The notes under the pieces: generated by a model
Told to the model about the DNA's origin: nothing
The model's database searches: none
The model's input: only the letters and a program-made list of their open reading frames with translations
Shown here: positions 17,201 through 27,589 of the stretch, piece after piece
Layout: each line of letters opens with the position of its first letter
How positions within the stretch are numbered: position 1 is the stretch's first letter
NCBI RefSeq assembly: GCF_029852145.1
Contig: NC_079979.1
Span: 14,355,901 to 14,419,900 of the forward strand
Source: Microplitis mediator
Lineage: Eukaryota > Arthropoda > Insecta > Hymenoptera > Braconidae
DNA: 64,000 bases
Direction: 5' to 3'
Position numbers and translations under genes: made by a program

Positions 17201-19263
17201 TAAAAATAAAAAAAAATGGATTTTTTCATTTAAAAGGTAGCGATTCCCTCGATAAATATTTGAATATGTAAAGATTGTGGAATGAAAGCAACTCGAGATC
17301 TAGATATTTTTTTTTTAAAGCTAAGCTTTAAAATTTTACCTAATATCCAGTCGACTAGATCCAAGCAGTGTTAAATGTAAGTGTAAGTGTTAAGTAAATA
17401 AATTTTCATATATATATCAGCTGTAACTTACCCAGATACTAATAATTTAGGAATTTCATTTCCAAATGCCTCGGCCATTTCTTTACTGCCGATATTAGCG
17501 ATACACTGAAGTGCTAAATTAACGTGAATTGGATTACGAGATCCCAAATCATTTTTTATACTTTGTATTATTAATTTTATGAGATCACTGTTTGTATTAA
17601 CCAGCACTGATATAAATAAATATCCCTGTAAGTAAAATAAAAGTAATAAATTTTTAATAATAATTATTAATAACTTAATAAAATAATATTTTAAAATACA
17701 TACAATTTGTTTTTCAGAGTATTTATTCGATGATAATAAATTAACAGCTTCCATATGTCCGAAATCAATATCATGACCAAGTAAAAATATAAATAACAAT
17801 TTACAAACGTATTTTTTCTTTTGGTATCCATCAAGAGTTTTATCTCCTTTAAATTTACTTCTTATATTTGCTAATTCTTTATTTATCCTCTTTATTTCAG
17901 CTTCTTTACTTTTACCTAATAATAAATAAGTAATTTATTTAAAATAAATGGCATTCAAATTTTATTATTGTTTTTTTTTTTATTATTTTTGCAACTTTAA
18001 TTCAATTAATAAAAATAATGAGAATGAATGGAACAGATATCAGACAAATTTAAAATTATAAATAAATAGAGTAAATAATTTATAAAATAAAATTCAAAAA
18101 ATTAATGAGTGCTTTTTTATAAATATTATTTTTTTAATTATTTACTATATTTATTTATAATTTTAAATTTGCCTGATGTCTGTTACATTCACACTCATTG
18201 AAAATAATATTTATCTTCTTTGTAGTAAATATAAATCATAATTGTTATTATTATTATTTATTTTGGACATTAAAATAAATAAAAAAAAAAAGTCTCATTT
18301 AATTCATTTAAGCATTTTCTATCAAGTAGATAGTACTGTATCACAGCTCCGCCCCCCAAAAGACCAACACTCTTACTTGCATCATACAATTTTAAAAAAT
18401 CATCTCTACTCGTATACAACTAATTCTCTTACTATACACTGTACTCAATACTAAATTGCAATATCCTATTAATAATATATATTATATGTTACGAAATCCA
18501 TATAAATAATTCATATGATTTAAGCTTAAATTTTATCACAATTTTCTGCTATAAAACGATTTATTTTTAATGAGTGAGAATGTAGCAGGCATCAGACAAA
18601 ATTAAAATTATTAATAAATAGAGTAAATAATTGATAAAATAAAATTTTTTAAAAATGCGCATTTAAAAAATTAAAAAATTGATAAGTGCATTTATAATTT
18701 TAAATTTGTCTGTCTGCTATATTTATACTCATTATTTTTACTATTTAAATAAATTAATTTAATAAATCACAATCTCATTCAATTATTAATTAAAACTTTG
18801 TCTAAATTTTTTTTTTATCTAATTCGTTAATTGACAATAAAAAAAATTTTTTTTTACTATTGTAGATTTCAATTGAAATAAAAATATAATAATTTAATTT
18901 TATGTTATTATTTAACTTATTATACATTTTCATAATTATAAATTTACTATCAACAAATCTTTCATAAGTATAATTATTAAATTACACTACAATTAGCTAT
19001 TATTGTTTTATCTTTCATCAAAGTTCCTCAACTAACTCAGTATCCGACAAATTTGCTCCAATTTTAAGAATAATAATTTTTTTTTATTATTTTTGGAGCA
19101 AATTAAAATTACAACTCAATTATATAATTTTAACATCGACATAATCGTAAAGATAATAAGATAATTAAATAAATAAATAAAAGAAAAAATTAAACTTACA
19201 ATTTCTAATATCTGAAATGAATACAGCGAGTCCACGCATGCCATCCCCACGTACGGCCGGCAT
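13083..19263 (-). CDS. AP-2alpha: AP-2 complex subunit alpha (alpha-adaptin), complete, 8 coding exons
   Basis: Large subunit of the AP-2 clathrin adaptor, which selects cargo and binds PI(4,5)P2 and endocytic accessory proteins at the plasma membrane. Exons on the minus strand: 19263-19200, 17915-17704, 17625-17432, 16832-15162, 15080-14812, 14738-14594, 14511-14304, 13160-13083. Phases agree at all seven junctions and total 2841 nt, 946 aa, the usual insect length. The N-terminus MPAVRGDGMRGLAVFISDIR is diagnostic. Residues about 1-610 are the HEAT-like trunk, about 620-705 an Ala/Ser-rich hinge with DLLGL, about 710-946 the appendage (ear). The last exon encodes only 25 residues (MFRLTVRSSKE through LLVDQF) and lies 1.1 kb downstream behind nested repeats. 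No frameshifts; expected to be functional. Confidence 0.97.
13234..14244. mobile_element. Outer MITE-like element in AP-2 alpha intron 7
   Basis: Inverted ends of about 120 bp: TTTGTAATAAAGGAAATACG at 13234 against TTTGTAACGAAGGAAATACG read on the minus strand from 14244. Both arms continue with TTTACTGATCTA and TAAAAATATTTTACATCTTC. It fills almost the whole intron and is itself interrupted by another foldback (13604-14022). Confidence 0.8.
13604..14022. mobile_element. Inner foldback element nested in AP-2 alpha intron 7
   Basis: Ends AAGGGCATTCTAAGACAGTG (left) and GAGCATTCTCAGACAGTGCC (right, minus strand). Arms include CAGTTGATATCAATTTGGAG and its counterpart near 13900. Same family as 43116-43997. 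Confidence 0.8.
14248..14280. repeat. (ATT)n microsatellite
   Basis: Eleven or so ATT units about 25 bp inside the donor side of AP-2 alpha intron 7. Confidence 0.9.
16833..17431. other. AP-2 alpha intron 3
   Basis: About 600 bp, donor GTAAGT at 17431 and acceptor TTATTCAG ending 16833 (minus strand). No feature recognised beyond poly-A/T runs. Confidence 0.6.
18017..18199. mobile_element. Small MITE, AATGAG...CTCATT family, copy 1
   Basis: In AP-2 alpha intron 1. Left arm AATGAGAATGAATGGAACAG then ATCAGACAAATTTAAAATTA; the right arm read back gives AATGAGTGTGAATGTAACAG, ACATCAGGC and AAATTTAAAATT. About 180 bp, A+T-rich centre, non-coding. Confidence 0.8.
18569..18733. mobile_element. Small MITE, AATGAG...CTCATT family, copy 2
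   Basis: In AP-2 alpha intron 1, 370 bp from copy 1. Left arm AATGAGTGAGAATGTAGCAG then GCATCAGACAAAATTAAAAT; right arm ends TATTTATACTCATT. Confidence 0.8.
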
Positions 19264-19739
19264 CTTGCTATCTTCAGCTTAGAACCACCTGATGATAAAA
19301 AACCGTAAAAAAAATAATCATAAACTAATCATACATTTAAATAAATTATAACACTAGTTCTATAAATAGACCGATCTAAATAAATAGTTTAATAAGAAGA
19401 GAAGAGAAGAGAAGAAAAAATAAATGAAATAAAATCAATATCAGGTCCCTCATTATCCACTTGTCGAGCAATTGTATTTTTATAATAATCCAAATATATA
19501 TGAGTATATATATACACATACCTATATATATGAGATCAAAATTTAGTAATCAATATCATTAGGTAGTAGCTAACGATAATTGCCGAGCATGAAAAATTCT
19601 TAACATACTTTCAGTAAATAAAAATGATTATTTTTTTTTTAAAATAAAGTAAATTGTGTCTGTAAATTTATAGTATTTGTATTTAGTTTTTATTCTAATA
19701 TATTGCCGGTTTAGTAAATAATTTATTGCGACCCAATTT

Positions 19740-20420
19740 TGACAGACGAGAATTAAAATTTTGACAGCAGGTCGTGCTCTCGCGCGCGCATCATCCAAAA
19801 GTCAAAGATCGAGCGACTGGTGCTTCAAGTATGAACGAGACAACCCAAGAACCAACTTGGAATTTTCTGTTCTGTCTTAAATTACTTAAATATAAACTAC
19901 AATTGCAGATAATTCTGTTAATTGTCTTGTCTTGTACTTTAAACAATCGAAATATCGTTACTTATTTTATAATTATACTTGTCATTAATATTTTTTTTAA
20001 TCCATTTAAATTTACAGATTTAAATGGATAAAAAAAAAAACGGACGTTAGAGAGTGGAATAAAAATGTACCATGCGAGGAATTTGCCGAAACCCTCCCTG
20101 TTTACTTTCTATAAATTTTTTTAATAAATAAGACCAAGTATTTAGATTTTTTGAGTGGTTATAAATACTGTTAACATACCGATTTGGGAGAAGAACAATT
20201 ACGCGAACTGCTTAACTGGTTAACACCCAAAAAAAAATTAAATAATTAAATGTATGTCGTTGCCACGAATTTAGTGGCTGTCGCCATTTGCAACCGTTGA
20301 CTAGTATGACGGTACGAGCTTTGGAGCTTCGTTAATGTACGAGTTTCATCGGTTGCGCAGATTCAACGCCCGCGCGTGCGTCATTTTTAATGCGCATGCT
20401 TTGAAATTTTTACCGCCAAC
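19740..20420 (-). promoter_or_regulatory. Probable upstream/promoter region of AP-2 alpha
   Basis: Relatively GC-rich islands at 19745-19850 and 20240-20410 stand out from the A+T-rich surroundings and lie upstream of the AP-2 alpha start. A TTATCATCAG acceptor just before the coding start (about 19292) suggests an untranslated first exon, so transcription may start here. Location is inferred from composition and position only. Confidence 0.35.
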
Positions 20421-20659
20421 ATTTAAATTTTATAATCTTAGAAATATTTCATGTAATAATAAATGATCCTAAAGTTAGCAGACAATTAATCATTTTCGAA
20501 TTTTTCTTACAACAAATCAATTGCAAAAAAAAAAAAAAACTAAAAATATGCGAATATAGACAATTAAGAAAACAATAGGTGCAATTTTGTGAAATATATA
20601 TTTTTTTTAATTTATCGTTTTTAAAAAACTCAAAAATTATTAGGTGTCGGATAATTTCA

Positions 20660-20850
20660 AATGAGTGTGAATGTAACAGACATCAGACAATTTATAAATT
20701 TGAAATAAACAAATAAATTAATTAAAATAATGAAATTGAAAAAAATGCGCGGACGGATATTGCATTTTGTAATTTTTACTCTATTTACATTTTATTCATT
20801 TGTTCTAAAATTTAAAAAATTGACAATTGTCTGTTATATTCACACTCATT
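20660..20850. mobile_element. Small MITE, AATGAG...CTCATT family, copy 3
   Basis: Left AATGAGTGTGAATGTAACAG then ACATCAGACAATTTATAAAT; right end CTGTTATATTCACACTCATT. Lies between AP-2 alpha and the FYV7/CCDC59 gene. Confidence 0.82.
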
Positions 20851-21001
20851 AATTTCAGGATCATAATAATAAATTTTTGGTAATTAATGATAAAAATAAA
20901 ATTAAATTCGAATAAAGATATTTTTTGAATTTTATTAATAAATTATAATTTAATGTATAATATAAATTAGTTAAATTAAAATAAACATTCTAAGTATTTC
21001 A

Positions 21002-21651
21002 TTATTTAATAGTTGATTGAATTTTTTGTAATAAAAGTTCCATACGATCTTTCATAACAGGTTGACCTTTTTTAGTTTTTTTGCATAATTTTTTATAAGT
21101 TTCAGCTCTTTTTTCTTTATACTTTTTTAGTGCTTTCTCTTTTTCCAATTGTTTTCGTTGAATTTCTTCTTTCTTTTTTAATTTTTCACTCAACACTTTT
21201 TGTTTCAACTCTTGATTTTTATTAAACTTTCTAGAAAATAAAAAAAAACACAATTGATATTTGTTGACAAGTAAAAGTTTATTGTTAAATCAATAGTTAG
21301 TAAAATTACTTACTGATTTCCACGTGTTTTGGCAGCGAATGAAGTCTTGAATTTTTTAGACACGTCTGTGTCGTTCTTTAATTCGCGTAAAAATTTTTGT
21401 TTTCTCTCCGACTCCCATTTATTAACTGGAATAAATTAACGACAGTAAATTTATAAATATCATATTCTACATAATTAAAATTTATTAAAATAAACAAATA
21501 AATGTAGAAAACATAACCACAACTTACTTTTGTGCTGATTACTGTATTTAGTTTCTCTATATTTTTTCTTATCAAATATTTTAGTTTTATTCAATTTATC
21601 CGGAGAATGTTTAACATTTTTGTTGCCTTCTTGATTATTTGCACGACCCAT
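21002..21651 (-). CDS. FYV7/CCDC59 (TTF1-associated protein 26) family protein, 3 exons
   Basis: Exons 21651-21528, 21425-21314 and 21230-21002, phases 1 and 2, total 465 nt, 154 aa. Very basic, lysine-rich, with a coiled helix from about residue 85 (KLKKKEEIQRKQLEKEKALK) and the C-terminal block KTKKGQPVMKDRMELLLQKI, which is the signature shared by yeast Fyv7 and human CCDC59/TAP26. Fyv7 acts in 18S pre-rRNA processing in the nucleolus; CCDC59 was described as a TTF-1 cofactor. The start MGRANNQEGNK at 21651 is the first ATG in frame. Assignment rests on the C-terminal motif and composition; the rest of the family is poorly conserved. Confidence 0.8.
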
Positions 21652-22325
21652 TTTTTGAAATATAAATAATAATAAAAATTATGACCGGATCAACATGATG
21701 TCGTAAAAAAAACATTATATTTAAAGAACTCGCGTATTTTGTTCGTATATATTTTTGAGCTGGTAAATTAACTAGTTAAGTAACCGACTGATGGTTATTT
21801 TTAAAAATGTAAACTTTTCAGAAAACACGTCAACCACAATGACAAAAATTGGCGGTTTAATTTAAAATAGTATATTGTGTGATCAGGTATAAAATAAACG
21901 ATTCCAGATAAGAGTGAGGTTGACTGGCATTACACGAAAACTAAAATCATGTTCAGTTTCATGCTACATACTACATTTTTTATAATTACCGGTATTGAGA
22001 CTTCCCAAGTAGCACAGAGACCACTTTAAGATGTCATAAAGATGTCTTTTAAAAGGACAAGACAAATATTTTTTATGTCTTAAAGCCAAGTTTTTTTATA
22101 AAAATAAGACATACAGATGTTGGTCCTAGGAGTCATAGGAAATTTTTCTTCTTTTTTTCCGTCCTGTAATTTAATTTTTGCCGTCACTTGTGTCAAGTCT
22201 TTTAAGCAGATATTTTTTCGGTGATGTAAATTTTTAATCGCTTTGTCAATGTTTTGGTGACTTATCGATAGATCAAAAAACAGCCTCAAAACTTCTATCT
22301 TATAGATGTCACAAAGCCAAGTATC
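21652..22325. other. Intergenic region upstream of the FYV7/CCDC59 gene
   Basis: No gene seen. From about 22000 it reads like the left part of an old repeat (GATGTC and AAGAC motifs) whose right part lies beyond the foldback at 22381-23414. Confidence 0.35.
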
Positions 22326-23496
22326 CTTGATTCAGAAATCTAATTTGAAATAATTCAATTCATGCTAAAGTGTATATCTATTAGACTGATTAAAAAAATC
22401 GACTAATTTTTTTTTTCTTCATTATATCGAAAATATTGTTGGAAATGACGAAAAAAAATTACTGTGAAAGTTTGAGCTTTTAATATTAATATTAACAACT
22501 GCCGCATCGCAATTTTCTATTTCCCGTTTAAATAACATGGGAAAATTTATTTTTTGAGCTTTGGAATTTTGTAGCTCTCGGTGGGACCAATACTTTTAAA
22601 TGTTCAAGACATATTCTTATGGGAAATTTGACGCTCTATAAAAAAGGTGTCTTATAATTTTTCGATATTTTTATTTCTTCAAAAGTTATTCAAAGTTAAA
22701 GTTAGATTGACGATAAATTTTTACATTTTTTTAATTTTTTGACGCAACCATCAACTTTATCGGAAAATTTTATAGGACATTTTTTGTAGAGCATTTTATT
22801 TCCTACAACTTTTCTCAAAAAAAATTATCGACATTTCTCATAAGTCGTATGTTATTTGCAATTAACTGAAAATTTTCTTAAATAACCTAAATTTTTTTGC
22901 TTAAAATTAATTATATTAAATTTTCAGTTAATTGCGAATAACTTACGACTTGTGAGAAATATCAAAAATTTTCTTTGAAATAAGTTGTAGGAAGTAAAAG
23001 GCTCTACAAAAAATGTCCTGTAAAATTTTCCGATAAAGTTGATGGTTGCGTCAAAAAATTAAAAAAATGTAGAAATTTATCGTCAATCTACATTTAACTT
23101 CGAATTACTTTCGAAGAAATTAAAATATCGAAAAATTATAAGAGACCTTTTTTGTAGAGCGTCAAATTTCCCATAAGAATATGTCTTGAACATTCAAAAG
23201 TATTTGTCCCACCGTGAGCTACAAAATTCCAAAGCTTAAAAAATAAATGTTTCCATGTTATTTAAATGGGAAATAGAAAATTGCGACGCGGCAGTTGTTA
23301 ATATTAATATTAAGAGCTCAAACTTTCACAGTATTTTTTTTTCGTCATTTCCAACAATATTTTCGATATAATGGAGAAAAAAAAAAATTAGTCGATTTTT
23401 TTGAATCAGTCTAATATCTATATATAGTCAATTTTGCCAACTTTGAATTGTTTTGGATCGTGTTTGAATTATTTCAAATTAGATTTCTGAATCAAG
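22326..23496. repeat. Outer inverted repeat around a foldback element
   Basis: A 33 bp segment at about 22327-22359 (CTTGATTCAGAAATCTAATT and onward) occurs as an exact reverse complement at about 23464-23496. It brackets the 1034 bp foldback, so the latter was inserted into, or near, the centre of another palindrome. Confidence 0.8.
22381..23414. mobile_element. Foldback element of 1034 bp, nearly all inverted repeat
   Basis: Begins TTAGACTGATT and ends AATCAGTCTAA, flanked on both sides by TATCTA, a plausible target-site duplication. The two arms of about 490 bp are highly similar throughout (for example GGACATTTTTTGTAGAGC against GCTCTACAAAAAATGTCC), with the turn near 22890-22930. No coding capacity. 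Related right ends occur at 51112 and, more distantly, in 59042-60061. Confidence 0.9.
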
Positions 23497-23839
23497 AATG
23501 CAGTAGCTACAAGACTTGTCCTGTTGCAGCGACAAACTCATGCTACAGGACCTATTCCTGTTGAAGCAACATTTCTTTTTTTTTTCCGTAAAAATAAGTA
23601 AAATAGATTTTAAAAAATTTTTCGTTATCTTAGCTTGAGCACGATAGCGTGTTAATACGTCACGTAAAGTTAGCGTTATAAATGCACTACAAAAATAATT
23701 ACTTTAATTATACATAATTTTAAACTGATAAAGTATCAAGTTGAACGAGTTGTCTATTGACCATCAGAGAAGTTTAGTATTTCTTATAACTTTAAAATTT
23801 TTTAATTTTTAGTTACTTCAATATTTTATTTTATATAAA

Positions 23840-26800
23840 ATGTGGTCCATTATTTTTGTTTTAATCTATACTGGAATATTAGGCACTTTGGTAAGTGCGC
23901 AAATAATTAATAAAAAAAATTGATATTAGGATTTACTATAACAGTTTAATAATTATTAATTTAGGGAGTTCCGGAGGATGATAGCGACGAAAATACTGGA
24001 GTTGGTATTTCGGAGGATCTAGATTCACCCTGTGGTATTGGAAAAATTATTTATGGTGGTATTGGATTTACGAATGCACGACAAGGACCATTGTTTAATG
24101 ATGCTTATTTACCATCATGTAGTTGTTATCAAGATTTATTCGAGAAGCAAAAAAGTTATATTTATGACGATTTGAATATACATCGTGCTAAAAGTGGACC
24201 TGGTGGATATGGAGAATTTGAGGGATATGGAGATGGCGATATTACAGTATTTGTTTTTATATAAAAATATAAACTAATAAATATTTTACTACATTAATAT
24301 TATTACTATCAATACCAATTATGTAATATATTTAAGTTAAAAAATTATTCATTAGATGCCTGGAGTAAATTGCGTTGATAAAAGCAGAGGCTCAGTGAAT
24401 GAAACAGAAAAACCTAAAATTGTTTACAAGATAAATTTAAACAGAACTGTTATGACCATAAAAGAAAATGAATATTTCAAAGCCGAACCAGATAATGATA
24501 ACAAAAATTCACATGATTATATTGAATTTACTAAAACCGTTGATGATGAAAGTTCACTTAAAATAGTGAGTATGGAAAGCATTGAAGCGGTACAAAAAAT
24601 CTGGAAAACGGTTGACCCTGTGGGTCAGCTCCGAAACTTCCCGCTGTTTTTAAGCTTCTTGAGCCCGTAAAAAGTTACATCCTTCTTTGATCTACAAAAA
24701 ATCAAAATTAATTGGAAAAAATGTTATTTTAAAAATTTTTTTTCGCCAATATTTTTTGAACTAATCAATCGACTATGATGTACAATGCGATATCTGAAGC
24801 AGTTTTTAAATTTCTAATGTTTGCAAATTTTTAGAATTAATAAGTTCAACAATTTTGATGGTATTCGAAAAAATAACTTTTTTGAAATTTTTTCTTTGAC
24901 AACCTCTCTTGAACAAATGATCCGATTCCGTTGTTTAAGACAGCATTCAATTCGTATTTTAGAGTTTTAGAGCTGATTAAATTTTAAAATCAATGCACAG
25001 ATCATGACAAAAATTATCCGAAAAAAACATTTTTAAAAAAATTTTATTATTGGAATAACCGGAAATATACTATAATGATCAAGCTTTATTTTTCACAGAA
25101 TTTAGGAATTGATAATCTGCTTTGAATGCTGCATTAAAGTTCAAAATCGGTTAATCCGTTCAAAAGATAGAATATTTACATACATACGTACACGGAAAGA
25201 AAATTATGGGAAGTTTTCCTATGCGTTATGGGAATGGTTCCCATAATGGTATGGGAATAGTACCTATACTACTATAGGAATGGTTCCCATATATTATGGG
25301 AACCATCCCCATAATAGTATGAGAATAGTTCCCATACCATTATGGGAATGGTTCCCATAATGATATAGGAATGGTTCCCATACCATTATGGGAATGGTTC
25401 CCATAATATTATAGGAATAGTTCCTATACCAATATAGGAACCATTCCCATAATAGTATGGGAATGATTCCCATACCATTATGGGAATGGTTCCTATATTG
25501 GTATAGGAACTATTCCTATAATATTATGGGAACTATTCCCATAATGTTATGGGAACCATCCCTATAATATCATAAAATTCTTTTTTTGCACAATAGTGTA
25601 GAAATTTCCCAAAATTTGAATTTTCTTGAATGTTTTGTGCTGACAAAAAATTCTTGTTAAAAATTTTAATGTTTTTTGGCCGAATACGATTTTTTTTTTC
25701 AATTTTTGAATTTTTGTTTTTATGTTTAATAATATTTCTGTGTATTATAGAAGTGATTACCACACTTCTTTAAATTAATTTTTTCATGATAATATGGGAA
25801 CCATTCCCATAATATTATAGGAATGGTTCCTATAATAGTATGGGAACTATTCCCATAATATTATGGGAATGATTCCCATAATGGTATAGGAACCATTCCA
25901 ATTGCATTATGGGAATCATTCCCATAATATTATGGGAATAGTTCCCATACTATTATAGGAACCATTCCCATAATATAATGGGAATGGTTCCTATAATATT
26001 ATAGAAAGTATTCCTATAAATTATAGGAACCATTCCTATAATTATAGGAACCATTCCTATAGTGTTATGGGTATCATTCCCATAATTATAGGAACTATTC
26101 CTATAATTATGGGAAACATTCCTATAATTATAGGAACCGCTCCCATAATTTATGGTCGTAATTCCTATGTTGGTATAGGAAAAAATTTCACAAAATTATG
26201 GGAACCGCTGCTATAATTTTCTTTCCGTGTACGTACGTACACTCGAAAATAATTTGAAAATTAGGTAGAATTGCTTCCTAGGACCTCAAAAATTTGTTGT
26301 CAAAGTTCAAAAGTCGGTTTTTAAAAATCGGACCGAAATCAATAACGTCCTTTTTTTTTTTTTTAATTTTCTTAGCGGGAAAGTAAAAAATTATTCTTAC
26401 CAATATCGCGTCACTAATTTCAAAATGACTTATATTTTTCTACGCCCTTTTGGTTTTAGTCACTAAGTTTAAAACCAAAAGGGCGAATCATTTTTTTTTT
26501 AATTGCTAATGATATTGTAGGGTTATTATAAAGCTGAAAATTTGAAAAAAAATTTTTAGCTGTAAAGTAAGTCTACAAAACAATTGGCAGTGTAAAAACA
26601 ATTATATGCTTTTTTGGCTTTAGAGAGTTTCCTAAAGCCAAAAGGGCGTAGAACAATATAAGTCATTTTGGAATTAGTAACGCGATAAATCTTTTATTTA
26701 ACAGGCTAAAGTATCATTAAAAAATGGTAAAAATGATATTTACGATTCTACGGATAATACTGCTGATGGGAATATGAAAGATATTTGTGAGTCACATACA

Positions 26801-27137
26801 AAGAGATCGATTGCAGATAATTTATTAAAAATATTGAAATCTGCTATTTTAGATGACTCGAGTTGCCCTATAAATGGAGTAATTTAATTATCTTATTATC
26901 TTATTTGTTTATTATTTGTGATTTCTGCAATATATGATTTAAATTATTTTTTTGTTGAAGGGTTCGAGATTTTCGACGCCAAAAAATATTAATCCGTATC
27001 TGCTGACGTTTAATAAAAAAATGCCTTGTGGTCATTACCTATTATATTATCAATTAGATACACCAGACACTACAGGAGCTTTGATCCTTTATTTTGTATT
27101 TGAAATTTCAAAAGAAGACGATTGTACTGCGGACTAA
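23840..27137 (+). CDS. Orphan secreted cysteine-containing protein, 5 exons
   Basis: Exons 23840-23890, 23965-24246, 24356-24565, 26705-26878, 26961-27137; all four introns are phase 0, total 894 nt, 297 aa. Exon 1 is a signal peptide (MWSIIFVLIYTGILGTL). The mature protein is acidic and has 8 cysteines (SPCGIG, SCSC, VNC, DICES, SSCPI, MPCGHY, DDCTAD), enough for four disulfides, and N-glycosylation sequons NET and NRT in exon 3. I recognise no domain. Splice sites are GT-AG (donors GTAAGT, GTATTT, GTGAGT, GTAATT); exon 2 would otherwise read five more codons to a stop. Introns 1, 2 and 4 are 74-109 bp; intron 3 is 2.1 kb and consists mostly of repeats. In a parasitoid wasp such a protein could be a venom, teratocyte or seminal component, but this is speculation. 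Confidence 0.72.
24570..25190. repeat. Dispersed repeat forming most of intron 3, left half
   Basis: Non-coding sequence leading into TTTACATACATACGTA at 25176-25190, then interrupted by the palindrome-array element and resumed at about 26230 with ACGTACGTACACTCG. Such CATA/CGTA tails next to AATAATTTG look like an older repeat family hit by the later insertion. Confidence 0.4.
25191..26229. mobile_element. TA-flanked palindrome-array element, ATGGGAAC/GTTCCCAT type
   Basis: Ends CACGGAAAGAAAATTATGGG and, on the minus strand, CACGGAAAGAAAATTATAGC, flanked by TA on each side. The interior at 25200-25560 and 25790-26210 is a dense array of ATGGGAACCATTCCCAT-like and TATAGGAA-like palindromes in both orientations; 25565-25785 is a unique A+T-rich centre. 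No coding frame. Lies in intron 3 of the orphan secreted gene. Confidence 0.88.
26401..26692. mobile_element. Inverted-repeat element abutting a splice acceptor
   Basis: Left arm ATATCGCGTCACTAATTTC, right arm (minus) TTATCGCGTTACTAATTCC; both continue into AAAATGACTTATATT and CTACGCCCTTTTGG. The right end stops about 12 bp before the AG used by exon 4 (26705) of the orphan secreted gene, so it probably supplies the branch point (TAGTAAC near 26676). Confidence 0.75.
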
Positions 27138-27589
27138 ATTATTTAAAATAATTAAATCTGAATAGTTGATTAAAAGTTAACGAAAAAAATTATTTGAAAA
27201 TATTATTTTATTTATTATGTTTAATTTAAAATAAAATCAACATCAATTATTTTTATTTATTAAATAAAAAATATCGATATTAATTATAAATGAAACTTTT
27301 TAATGTCTGCGGATAAAATTTCGCAGACATACTAACAATAAAAAATAGTTGAAAAAAGTACAAAAGTCGAAAAATATTAATCGAATTAAATAATTGGTTT
27401 ATTAAAAATATTAATTATTATAATTATTAATAATTGACAAATTAATTTTCCATTGAATCAAAAAAAAATCAACACTTCCAGCACTGGACATATTAGTTAT
27501 AAATTTTGTATATTTAAATCCACTAAATAATATCATGTTTCCGTTGAGTTTAAGAAATAATCGCTAATAGTGAAGAAAACTTTGTTCTA
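27138..27589. other. 3' flank of the orphan secreted gene
   Basis: Nothing coding. AATAAA signals at about 27230 and 27264 are candidate polyadenylation sites. A stem of GTCTGCGGATAAAATTTCGCAGAC sits near 27304-27328. Confidence 0.4.

Noticed and set aside
19774..20031. 85-codon plus-strand frame upstream of AP-2 alpha
   Set aside because: Starts in a GC-rich probable promoter area and then runs through low-complexity hydrophobic sequence; no homology seen.
25191..26229. CRISPR-like appearance of regularly repeated short palindromes
   Set aside because: Eukaryotic intron; repeats alternate in orientation, have no unique spacers of constant length and lie between transposon-like ends.
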